40,411 nt of DNA from Thermotogae bacterium (GTDB lineage: Bacteria > Hydrothermota > Hydrothermia > LBFQ01). The translations under genes and the position numbers were made by a program. Numbering within the stretch: the first letter of the stretch is position 1; each line of letters starts with the position of its first letter. The stretch lies in the NCBI GenBank assembly GCA_013154295.1, contig JAADCS010000149.1, forward strand, positions 1-40,411, written 5' to 3'. The notes beneath the pieces were generated by a model, which did not search any database, was not told the DNA's origin, and saw only the letters and a list, made by a program, of their open reading frames with translations. Positions 9,661 to 16,108 of this stretch are shown piece by piece.

Positions 9661-10428
9661 CTATCCACCCATCAGATCCTTCACGACCCAAAAGGCGGGA
9701 AGCGAGAGAAGGATACTATCAACGCGATCCAACATCCCACCGTGGCCGGGGAGCAGTTTCCCAGAATCTTTAACACCCTTCTCCCGTTTCAGGGCCGATT
9801 CCACTAGATCACCCACCTGGGCAAAGAAACCGATATATCCTCCTACCGCTGCCGCTACCAAGGGGTTATACCCTCCATAGTAACCCAGAACTCCTCCCAC
9901 GACAGCGCTACCCAATATGGCTCCTATGTATCCTTCCAAAGTCTTACCCTTACTGACTTTGGTGAAGATACGATGCCGTCCAAAGAGTTTTCCAAAAAAG
10001 TAAGCGAAGGTATCGGCTGACCAGTTGCATACCATCACGTAAATCAAAAGAAACAGGGACTCCTCGCGCAGCTTTATGGTTATGTAGGCAGGAAACATTA
10101 CAAAAACCACCACCGATATGAGAACGAAGGCCTCTTTAACCGAAAACCCCATCATATAGTTGGCCAGTCCGAAGATGGCTAGAAGTAGAACCGTTAGAGA
10201 TACGCTCCTCGTCCAAAAGGCTACCGACAGGGCCACGAGGCCAGCAAAAAAGCTAACTATGCTGAACTTAAAAGCGACCAAACGGTACAGCTCGTAATAC
10301 ACCAGAACCGCCGCCAGATATACCACCACACTGAAGATCCATCCACCCAAATACAGAGCCACGCCAAGAAGCGCAGCCAAAACGGCTGCCACTATCACCC
10401 TGGGCAAAAGATCAGAGAACCTTCCCAA
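9661..10428 (-). CDS. cdsA: Phosphatidate cytidylyltransferase
   Basis: Makes CDP-diacylglycerol from phosphatidate and CTP for phospholipid synthesis. It is a 255-residue protein with about seven membrane helices. The C-terminal third carries the CDP-diacylglycerol synthase signature: [19 protein letters not shown], then [15 protein letters not shown], and [19 protein letters not shown] with the conserved catalytic Asp residues. The start is TTG, overlapping the end of uppS by 17 bases, so translation is probably coupled. The order frr-uppS-cdsA is the classic bacterial one, but dxr and rseP, which often follow, are replaced here by the DUF2723 gene. Confidence 0.95.
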   Translation of the reverse strand: MGRFSDLLPRVIVAAVLAALLGVALYLGGWIFSVVVYLAAVLVYYELYRLVAFKFSIVSFFAGLVALSVAFWTRSVSLTVLLLAIFGLANYMMGFSVKEAFVLISVVVFVMFPAYITIKLREESLFLLIYVMVCNWSADTFAYFFGKLFGRHRIFTKVSKGKTLEGYIGAILGSAVVGGVLGYYGGYNPLVAAAVGGYIGFFAQVGDLVESALKREKGVKDSGKLLPGHGGMLDRVDSILLSLPAFWVVKDLMGG

Positions 10429-11101
10429 ACTTTCTGACCCTCTTGGAGTAATCCTCTATCGCCTTGAAGAAGTCCTCCTCCCGAAAGTCAGGCCAGAGGG
10501 TATCGGTGAAGTACAGTTCGGCATAGGCAGCCTGCCATAGCATGAAGTTGGATAGTCTATATTCACCGGCCGTCCTTATTACCAAATCCAGATCCGGGAG
10601 GTCGGGGTCATAGAGAAACCGGCGAAAATTCTCTTCATCAACTCCCCTCACACCCTCGGATATGGCACGATTTACAGCGCGCACGATCTCCTTCCTACCG
10701 CCGTAAGAAAGTGCTAAGGTCAGAACCATCTCCTCGTTCTTGGAGGTTTCCTTTATCGTGCTATCCAAAACCTGTTGAACGTCCTTGGGGAGAAGTCGGA
10801 GTTCACCTATAGCCTTAACGCGCACTCCCAAATGGTTCAGATTTCTTATCTCCTTTCTAAGGAGGAGTTTCAGCATGTACATCAATGCACCAACTTCCTC
10901 CGCCGGTCTCTGCCAGTTTTCGGAAGAGAAAGTATAGAGGGTAAGATACTTGACCCCGATCTTACGGGCGGCCTTTATAACAGAACGTACCGACTCCACA
11001 CCGACCTTATGGCCTAGGATACGTGGCAAACCCCTCCTCTGTGCCCACCGCCCGTTGCCATCCATTATTATACCCACGTGGGTGGGAACCCTAAGTTTCA
11101 A
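10412..11101 (-). CDS. uppS: Isoprenyl transferase (undecaprenyl diphosphate synthase)
   Basis: cis-Prenyltransferase that builds the polyprenyl diphosphate carrier for cell-wall and surface glycan synthesis. The N-terminal signature [17 protein letters not shown] contains the catalytic Asp14. Further family blocks are [13 protein letters not shown] and, near the C-terminus, [15 protein letters not shown] followed by the [14 protein letters not shown] block. At 229 residues it has normal length. The second half of the usual RTSGE block reads RTAGE. The start is TTG inside the end of frr (11-base overlap), implying translational coupling. The product would supply the carrier for the DUF2723 enzyme downstream. 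Confidence 0.96.
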   Translation of the reverse strand: MKLRVPTHVGIIMDGNGRWAQRRGLPRILGHKVGVESVRSVIKAARKIGVKYLTLYTFSSENWQRPAEEVGALMYMLKLLLRKEIRNLNHLGVRVKAIGELRLLPKDVQQVLDSTIKETSKNEEMVLTLALSYGGRKEIVRAVNRAISEGVRGVDEENFRRFLYDPDLPDLDLVIRTAGEYRLSNFMLWQAAYAELYFTDTLWPDFREEDFFKAIEDYSKRVRKFGKVL

Positions 11102-11648
11102 GAATCTCTTTTTCCTTCTTGGCCAGGATCTCGTTTATCCTCTCTATGTAGCGGTCAGTGATCTTCTGAATCTCCTTCTCGGCTCTGAAGCGGTCATCCT
11201 TGGAGATCTCCTTGGCCTTTTCCATCTGGCGAACCTTTTCTATAGTATCGCGGCGGGCATTTCGTACATGCACACGGGTCTCCTCGGCTAACTGGCGAGC
11301 CAATTTCAAAAGTTCCCTGCGTCTTTCTTCCGAAGGTTTGGGTATGGGAATACGGAGTACCTTACCTTCGCGAACAGGATTGAGGCCTAAATTAGCAGCC
11401 TTTATGGCTCTCTCAACTTCGCCTATTATCTTCGGCTCCCAAGGTTTAACCAGAAGAGCTCCTCCCTCCGGATGCACATTTATACTTGCTATCTCTCGCA
11501 GAGGTATCTTGCGACCGTAGTATTCAACCTTGACCACATCCAAAATGGCTGGGTTGGGCCTACCAACCTGGATACGTGAAAGCTCCTTTTGAAAGTACTC
11601 TACCGCCTTTTTCATGGCGACTTCCATTTCCCTATAAATCTCGTTCAT
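11091..11648 (-). CDS. frr: Ribosome recycling factor
   Basis: Splits post-termination ribosomes together with EF-G. The 185-residue product matches the family from end to end, including the helical N-terminus MNEIYREMEVAMKKAVEYF, RVGRPNPAILDVVKVEYYG, the PKPSEERRRELLKLA block, and the C-terminal three-helix bundle with DTIEKVRQMEK. The reading frame extends 35 codons upstream, but that part has no family similarity. The ATG at 11648 gives the canonical length and has TAGAAT seven bases upstream, so it is taken as the start. It is the first gene of the seven-gene minus-strand operon. Confidence 0.96.
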   Translation of the reverse strand: MNEIYREMEVAMKKAVEYFQKELSRIQVGRPNPAILDVVKVEYYGRKIPLREIASINVHPEGGALLVKPWEPKIIGEVERAIKAANLGLNPVREGKVLRIPIPKPSEERRRELLKLARQLAEETRVHVRNARRDTIEKVRQMEKAKEISKDDRFRAEKEIQKITDRYIERINEILAKKEKEILET

Positions 11649-11655
11649 AGCGTAT

Positions 11656-11661
11656 ATTCTA
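11656..11661 (-). promoter_or_regulatory. TAGAAT -10 box, main promoter of the frr operon
   Basis: TAGAAT on the minus strand, separated by seven bases from the frr ATG. There is no Shine-Dalgarno sequence. Transcription would start at or within a base or two of the start codon, giving a leaderless frr mRNA. Confidence 0.6.
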
Positions 11662-11749
11662 TATCCGACAGGCACATCGTAACAAGGCAACTGGTAGTAC
11701 CTTTTTATTACGTTAGAAATTCCTATTCTACGGCATTTGCATATTGGGT

Positions 11750-11801
11750 GCAAAACAATAAAACCCTTTTGCTACATAAACGTCCTTTTGGGCACGCATC
11801 C
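11750..11801 (+). repeat. Repeat family copy A, 5' block
   Basis: The 35-base core (11767-11801) matches 19159-19193 with the identical centre CATAAACGTCCT. Just before that centre a short hairpin can form (GCAAAA 11750-11755 with TTTTGC 11767-11772). Copy B has a hairpin at the same place but of different sequence. The differences from copy B are mostly silent in one reading frame, so coding and structural explanations compete (see findings). Confidence 0.55.
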
Positions 11802-11895
11802 GAAATTCCCTGAAAGATAGAAGACGATTTTTTCGTCCCCTACGGTTCTAAAAATTTACAAACGGTTTGAACTTTCATAGGCAACAGATCATGGA

Positions 11896-11913
11896 GGTAG
11901 TTTCACTTGGAGG
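11896..11913 (+). repeat. Repeat family copy A, 3' block (left hairpin arm only)
   Basis: The 18-base word GGTAGTTTCACTTGGAGG differs at one position from copies at 19243-19260 and 37435-37452. The right hairpin arm found in the other two copies is missing here, so this copy looks truncated or diverged. Confidence 0.6.
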
Positions 11914-12017
11914 AGATACTTTCCTATCTTCTTCTTCTACCCTTCGTCTTTACTTTAGGAGTTGTTTGGACAACATCCACATTTACAAACACTCCCAAAA
12001 TGCACATCCTTCCTCTA

Positions 12018-12039
12018 TATAATCCCATCAAGGAGGTGG
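12018..12039 (+). promoter_or_regulatory. TATAAT box and strong Shine-Dalgarno before the secreted-protein gene
   Basis: TATAAT at 12018-12023 is followed by AAGGAGGTGG at 12030-12039, three bases before the ATG at 12043. Transcription starting about seven bases after the box would give a very short leader that is almost only the ribosome-binding site. This sets the start codon at 12043 rather than the upstream TTG at 11962. Confidence 0.6.
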
Positions 12040-12042
12040 AGT

Positions 12043-13671
12043 ATGTTATGGTTGATAGCACTAACTGATAAGGTTTTTGTGAGCGAGCAGACGGTATCTC
12101 GTCAAAACGAGATAACCGAGGTAGACCGTCAAGCTGAAGCTTTGAAGCAAGAAGGTCGTTCTGCCGCTGCAGCAGAGCTTCTACGTGCCTTTTACGGGGG
12201 AAAGGTTATAGATAACGTACACGTAGCCCCCATGGTAGCTCTCAAGGACGAAGTCTATAGAAACCGCGCTAAACCCTTTAAGGCATCCTCTTTTGAAAAA
12301 CCCCTATGGCGCAGCCTGGACGGTTCCCTTGCCCTTGGCGGTTACGATGAGAAGTATTTTGACGTGGTAAAGGATCCCAGAAGTGATACCCTCTTCGCAG
12401 CCGTGGTTATAACCGACAGCGTCGTCCTTTATAAAGGCATAGTGAACTTTGGTAGCAGCAGCATATCCTGGAGTCGTTGGGTATCTTACTACTACTACGG
12501 CACGCTTCACAACCCCAGCATAGCTTTGGATTCCACCCATGTCTGGGTGGCCTTCTCCAAGATATACTCTTCAAGTGATCACGATGTACGTATTCTTCGG
12601 GTTAACAGATCGGATGGTAGCACCTACCTGTACGGTGTATCCTACGCTATAGATTATGAAGACTACCCCACCATCACCACGGACTACGAATACTATTCAT
12701 CCAGCTGGATATACATGGCTTACTGGAACGCTGACAAAGACTCGGTGATGTTCGTTCGTATAGAATATCCGGATAGCACCGTCGTATCCTCTTACGGTGG
12801 AATAGCGTATGCCGTTGGTGGTGATACCACCGTAAATCGTCTCAGCATAGATTACTTCAATTCCGGCGGATCCAAACTGCTGCTCGCCTATATGACCAAC
12901 GGTGACACGGTTCTACTGGCCGATGGTTCTCCCTTTGGATCCAGCTGGACCGAACGCAGTGCCACTTTTGGTAAAGGCTATTTCCCCTACGTGCGCGGTT
13001 ATAGAGGTGGTCCCTATTTCGCCGTGGTATACACCTATCCTTTCTCCTCCAGTGACTATGACTGTCGGCTCCAATATAGTACAGATGCCGGTGCTTCCTT
13101 CACGTCTTACAGCTGTAGTGCCTCCTTGGACGATGAAATTTGGCCCACGGTGGCTTTTGCGGCCGATACCGTATGGGTGACCATGCTTCGCGGTGATAAG
13201 GAAACCCCCGTCGATAGTGTAACCGATACGATGTATGTGATGGTAGCCGCACATTCCATAAGTGGTGGCTCCTGGATCTATCGCGATAGCATAAACGATC
13301 CTAGTTTCAAATACGGTGTACTTACCACATGGCATCCGGTTATAACAGGTCCGGAGGACACAACCACAGGACGTCAATTCCTACATGTGGCCTGGTCCCG
13401 TCGCTTTGCAAATACGGGCGACTTTGATGTGCGTACCGACTATCACTTCTTTGGCTCTTCTACCGGCGTAGTGGAACTACCTCAACCCGTCAATGGTAAA
13501 CTAGAGGTCTCCAACGGATCCCTCTACGTAAAGGGTAACTATAAGGTGTATAACACCGCCGGTCGCCTCGTGGCTAAGGGTAGCTCATCCACCTTGACCC
13601 GTGTAGACTTGAAACCTGGCACCTACTTTGTAAAGACCTCTTCCGGTATGAGAACAATCGTAGTACGCTGA
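12043..13671 (+). CDS. Secreted beta-rich protein with type IX-like C-terminal sorting domain
   Basis: A 542-residue protein of unknown function. Residues 15-70 are charged and helical. The middle is rich in Ser, Tyr, Thr and Asp, with recurring strand patterns (VWVAFSK, WIYMAYWN, VWVTMLRGD) that suggest a beta-propeller or sialidase-like fold. The last 40 residues (YKVYNTAGRLVAKG, VDLKPGTYFVKTSSG, then a basic VVR end) resemble the type A sorting domain that directs proteins through the type IX system. The N-terminus MLWLIALTDKVFVSEQ is not a normal signal peptide: it has no basic n-region and only about seven hydrophobic residues. The start is fixed by a strong ribosome-binding site. A terminator follows 28 bases after the stop. 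Function assigned only as surface or secreted. Confidence 0.75.
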   Translation: MLWLIALTDKVFVSEQTVSRQNEITEVDRQAEALKQEGRSAAAAELLRAFYGGKVIDNVHVAPMVALKDEVYRNRAKPFKASSFEKPLWRSLDGSLALGGYDEKYFDVVKDPRSDTLFAAVVITDSVVLYKGIVNFGSSSISWSRWVSYYYYGTLHNPSIALDSTHVWVAFSKIYSSSDHDVRILRVNRSDGSTYLYGVSYAIDYEDYPTITTDYEYYSSSWIYMAYWNADKDSVMFVRIEYPDSTVVSSYGGIAYAVGGDTTVNRLSIDYFNSGGSKLLLAYMTNGDTVLLADGSPFGSSWTERSATFGKGYFPYVRGYRGGPYFAVVYTYPFSSSDYDCRLQYSTDAGASFTSYSCSASLDDEIWPTVAFAADTVWVTMLRGDKETPVDSVTDTMYVMVAAHSISGGSWIYRDSINDPSFKYGVLTTWHPVITGPEDTTTGRQFLHVAWSRRFANTGDFDVRTDYHFFGSSTGVVELPQPVNGKLEVSNGSLYVKGNYKVYNTAGRLVAKGSSSTLTRVDLKPGTYFVKTSSGMRTIVVR

Positions 13672-13698
13672 ACCCTAAAAAATCTTGAAAATAAAACG

Positions 13699-13720
13699 AG
13701 GGGGCCTTTGGCCCCCTTTT
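13699..13720. terminator. Rho-independent terminator, probably bidirectional
   Basis: A perfect seven-base stem (GGGGGCC at 13700-13706, GGCCCCC at 13710-13716) with a TTT loop, followed by TTTT, and with an A-run on the left side. It lies between the converging secreted-protein gene and the XapX gene. Its T-tail touches the XapX stop codon. Confidence 0.88.
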
Positions 13721-13880
13721 ATTTGGAAGTTAGATGTTTTACTAGGAGGTAACCAGCAAAGATACCTATTATTCCCATTATACCCGCCAAGGTAGGGGGA
13801 GCAGGAATAGGCAGACGGGCTAAAGAGAATACCACCCCTGTCAAAAAACCCGTGAGGAATGCCAGAACTATTTCTCTCAA
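13719..13880 (-). CDS. XapX domain small membrane protein
   Basis: A 53-residue membrane protein whose sequence fits the XapX domain (DUF1427). The N-terminal helix (LREIVLAFLTGFLTGVVFSL) is followed by the family hallmark ARLPIPAPPTLAGIMGIIGI and then FAGYLLV. Two membrane helices are evident. It begins with TTG, whose last two bases are shared with the TGA stop of the PurM-like gene (TTGA overlap), so translation is almost certainly coupled. The biochemical role of XapX proteins is unknown. The family match rests on the RLPxPAPP...LAGxxGIxGIxxGY pattern, which I recognise with good confidence. Confidence 0.85.
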   Translation of the reverse strand: MREIVLAFLTGFLTGVVFSLARLPIPAPPTLAGIMGIIGIFAGYLLVKHLTSK

Positions 13881-14947
13881 CTTAGTCCCTCTTTTATAGC
13901 CCTATCTATAGCAGCCCAGAAGGGATCAACACGTGGATGTTCCAAGGGCCTCTTGATGCCGTTTTCAACGATCCACATGCCCTTATCGGGTGGCAGAAAT
14001 TCACCGACTATAGCCGCATCTATACCCTTAGTTTTAAGACGTCTAACCGTTTCATCGGCTTTATCCGGTACCACAGCTATCACCAGCGTTCCTTCACTTA
14101 TGGACGAGAAGGGTTCCATGCCGAATAAAGAGGTTATCTCCAGAACCCCTGGTTGGATCGGAGTTCTATCCTTGTAGAAAATTACGCCCACATTAGAAGC
14201 TTCGGCCATCTCATACACTCCTCCTAAGATGCCACATTCGGTAGCGTCGTGCATGGCCCTAATTCCCTCGTTCCTGTAGCCTACAGACACAGCCGTTAAA
14301 GCGTCATCTACCGTACTCATCTTATAGAAGAGTTTCTGTCCAGCCTCAACCACCTCACTTCCCAGTCTTTCGGCTATGTAGTTGGGGAACAAACTGGCGA
14401 AGATACCCGTGGCTTCAACGGCGGGTCCTTTGGTGATTATCAAAGCATCTCCGGGTTTTGCCATCTTGGGAGTTAGAAACCTATCTTCGTCGGCCAGTGC
14501 CACGAAAGTAGCTCCCCCAACCATCGGATAGGTAGTTCCAGGATAACGGGCTGTATGGCCTGTAACTACCGTAGCTCCGTACTTTTTACTCTCACGATCC
14601 CATACCTTCCAAACGGTAGCGAACTCCTCCTCGGTTATATCCATAGGTAGGTTGAAGTCAACGGTTATGTAGGTAGGGGGAAATCCTGAAGTCGTCACAT
14701 CTGAAGCCAGAATATGCCAGGCAAACCAAGCGGCGTTTTCCCATCCGTAGGCCGGCAGGATGTATATGGGGTCGGTGGTAAAAACCAGCACCTTACCGGA
14801 GCCTATACTTACAACTCCGGTATCCACACCATGTTGGGGAGGCACGATCACCTCCTTCCGTTCGGCTCCAAGGTGGGGGAAGATGTACTCATCGAAGAAC
14901 TCTGGAGAAATCTTCCCCACAACGGGAAACTGAACTTTCCTATCCAT
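13877..14947 (-). CDS. AIR synthase (PurM/HypE-like) family ATP-binding protein
   Basis: A 356-residue member of the PurM/HypE/SelD/ThiL superfamily, which phosphorylates or activates acyl-type substrates with ATP. Family features are the N-terminal strand region with FTTDPIYILPAYGWENAAW (dimer and ATP-binding segment) and the glycine-rich central strand GDALIITKGPAVEATGI. Later come MHDATECGILGGVYEMAEAS (the HypE/PurM equivalent has DATEGG) and an SISEGTLVIAV strand. The Cys residue in DATECG replaces the usual Gly. It lacks the HypE C-terminal Cys tail and the SelD N-terminal Cys/Sec, so neither name is justified. The frame extends to 14998, but the ATG at 14947 has TAGAAT ten bases upstream and starts at the homologous region. 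It is coupled to the XapX gene. Confidence 0.8.
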   Translation of the reverse strand: MDRKVQFPVVGKISPEFFDEYIFPHLGAERKEVIVPPQHGVDTGVVSIGSGKVLVFTTDPIYILPAYGWENAAWFAWHILASDVTTSGFPPTYITVDFNLPMDITEEEFATVWKVWDRESKKYGATVVTGHTARYPGTTYPMVGGATFVALADEDRFLTPKMAKPGDALIITKGPAVEATGIFASLFPNYIAERLGSEVVEAGQKLFYKMSTVDDALTAVSVGYRNEGIRAMHDATECGILGGVYEMAEASNVGVIFYKDRTPIQPGVLEITSLFGMEPFSSISEGTLVIAVVPDKADETVRRLKTKGIDAAIVGEFLPPDKGMWIVENGIKRPLEHPRVDPFWAAIDRAIKEGLS

Positions 14948-14957
14948 AGCGGCCGCT

Positions 14958-14963
14958 ATTCTA
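14958..14963 (-). promoter_or_regulatory. TAGAAT -10 box before the PurM-like gene
   Basis: TAGAAT on the minus strand, ten bases before the ATG at 14947, without a ribosome-binding site. It supports the shorter start and a leader of only a few bases. Confidence 0.5.
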
Positions 14964-15001
14964 TGGTTGCAAAGATGTTGGTTTTGAGACCGCTTCATCC
15001 T

Positions 15002-15007
15002 TATAAT
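15002..15007 (+). promoter_or_regulatory. TATAAT -10 box before second secreted-protein gene
   Basis: Perfect TATAAT, eight bases before the ATG at 15016. A weak TTGGTT lies 18 bases further upstream as a possible -35. No Shine-Dalgarno sequence fits, so the mRNA would be leaderless or nearly so. Confidence 0.6.
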
Positions 15008-15015
15008 GAAGAGTT

Positions 15016-16011
15016 ATGATGTGGTTGATCGCAAATTTCTGGGTAGATCCTTCCTTTCATCTTAAGGTGAAGGAGGCCCTGACAAAAAGGATAGCCGTTA
15101 AGATGCTTAAGGATGAGTTTAAACCGTTCTCCCTATCTTGGGTAGGGTTTACGAGCGGTGCAGCTTGGAGCTATAACATCTCCGGTGAGTTGTATGGCAG
15201 TGGTACCACTCGCGACAGCGTCTTGGCCACAGGCACCATAGACACGCTAGGGTCCTGCTACAAACCGAGCACCGAACTTGCCCTATACGTGAGTATAGGT
15301 TCCACCGATTCCCTCTCCACAATAAACGATACCCTCTTTCTGTATTTTGACGGTACACTCTACGGGGAGGGCGGTTACATGACGGGCAAGTATAACCCCA
15401 GCGTTGGGGATAGTTGGGAGGCCTGGGATACGTGCCTCATCGGACCTCTGAACACCCGTTTTCCCATAGGTGATATAGACGGAGATTCCATAGTAGATAC
15501 GGCGTGGGTCTTACATTCAACTGCCCAGGTCACAAACGCTACATCTTCAGAGTTCGAGGTGGCCTTTAGACCGCTACGGATAAAGGTATGGGGCTCCTAT
15601 CTTTCCTCCGCTTATAACGTAGACTCCGTGGACATATATGAATACGACCGCCACATCTTCTACATAGGGACCGGTAAGTACGCTACCCATATTGATTCGG
15701 CCACCTACATATATTACATAGCTGGTACCCCCTTGCCACAGTCTTATAGCGATCTATACCATAAGGTGATGGTTTTGGACATCAGTGAGAGACCCCGTCT
15801 AAGTGGAGATGCCATGATCATGGAGAATAACACCATAAAGGTGACTTACAGTGGTAACTACGTTTTGCGTGTATATTCAGCGAGCGGAAGACTCCTCAAG
15901 GCTCATAGAAACAACAAACCTGCTACCTACGATCTTCCCTACAGGAAGGGTGTGTACTTCGTTGTTCTTCGCACCGACAAGGGCGTTTTGATCAAACCTC
16001 TTGTGAGATAA
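15016..16011 (+). CDS. Secreted beta-rich protein with type IX-like C-terminal sorting domain
   Basis: A 331-residue protein of unknown function, rich in Gly, Ser, Thr, Tyr and Asp with short strand patterns throughout. Asp-rich loops around residues 140-165 (GDIDGDSIVDTAW) resemble dockerin or thrombospondin-type calcium loops. The last 60 residues (NYVLRVYSASGRLLKAHRNN, YDLPYRKGVYFVVLR, ending in KPLVR) match the same type A sorting-domain pattern as the protein at 12043-13671. The N-terminus MMWLIANFWVDPSF again lacks a basic region and a long hydrophobic core, yet it shares MxWLIA with that protein. Start is ATG 15016 or 15019, eight to eleven bases after TATAAT. Cell-surface or secreted location is inferred. 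Confidence 0.72.
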   Translation: MMWLIANFWVDPSFHLKVKEALTKRIAVKMLKDEFKPFSLSWVGFTSGAAWSYNISGELYGSGTTRDSVLATGTIDTLGSCYKPSTELALYVSIGSTDSLSTINDTLFLYFDGTLYGEGGYMTGKYNPSVGDSWEAWDTCLIGPLNTRFPIGDIDGDSIVDTAWVLHSTAQVTNATSSEFEVAFRPLRIKVWGSYLSSAYNVDSVDIYEYDRHIFYIGTGKYATHIDSATYIYYIAGTPLPQSYSDLYHKVMVLDISERPRLSGDAMIMENNTIKVTYSGNYVLRVYSASGRLLKAHRNNKPATYDLPYRKGVYFVVLRTDKGVLIKPLVR

Positions 16012-16017
16012 GCAGAA

Positions 16018-16054
16018 TGGGAGGGGGTGCCCCTCTATATCCCCTCCCACTTTC
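16018..16054 (+). terminator. Rho-independent-like terminator
   Basis: A nine-base stem (TGGGAGGGG at 16018-16026, CCCCTCCCA at 16041-16049) with a 14-base loop, followed by CTTTCT. It lies seven bases after the stop codon of the secreted-protein gene. The T-run is weak. Confidence 0.65.
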
Positions 16055-16094
16055 TATCTGCCTAAAGATGTTGAGGAAACAAAGATAACCGCTG

Positions 16095-16100
16095 TAAAAT
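16095..16100 (+). promoter_or_regulatory. TAAAAT -10 box before RND gene
   Basis: TAAAAT ends eight bases before the TTG start at 16109. This matches the window-wide spacing and supports TTG as a genuine leaderless start. Confidence 0.5.
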
Positions 16101-16108
16101 AGGATCCC

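Larger units (their letters stand above)
11649..12042. other. Divergent intergenic region with repeat-family copy A
   Basis: This 394-base gap between divergent transcription units holds the frr promoter, both conserved blocks of repeat copy A (11767-11801 and 11896-11913) and, at the right end, the promoter and ribosome-binding site of the secreted-protein gene. A 53-codon frame starting with TTG at 11907 would encode a hydrophobic N-terminus. It runs past the start of the downstream gene in another frame, and I do not call it as a gene. Confidence 0.6.

Noticed and set aside
11589-11813. 74-codon frame on plus covering the start of frr
   Set aside because: Most of it overlaps the frr start on the other strand; only its last 15 codons match repeat copy B. 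It is treated as repeat rather than gene.
11907-12068. Hydrophobic 53-codon TTG frame before the first secreted protein (possible detached signal peptide)
   Set aside because: It starts inside a repeat block and overlaps the well-supported start at 12043 in a different frame. It could only matter if there were a frameshift, for which there is no evidence.
12913-13377. 154-codon minus-strand frame inside the first secreted-protein gene
   Set aside because: It is antisense to a gene with a strong start, sorting domain and terminator, has odd composition and no initiation signal.
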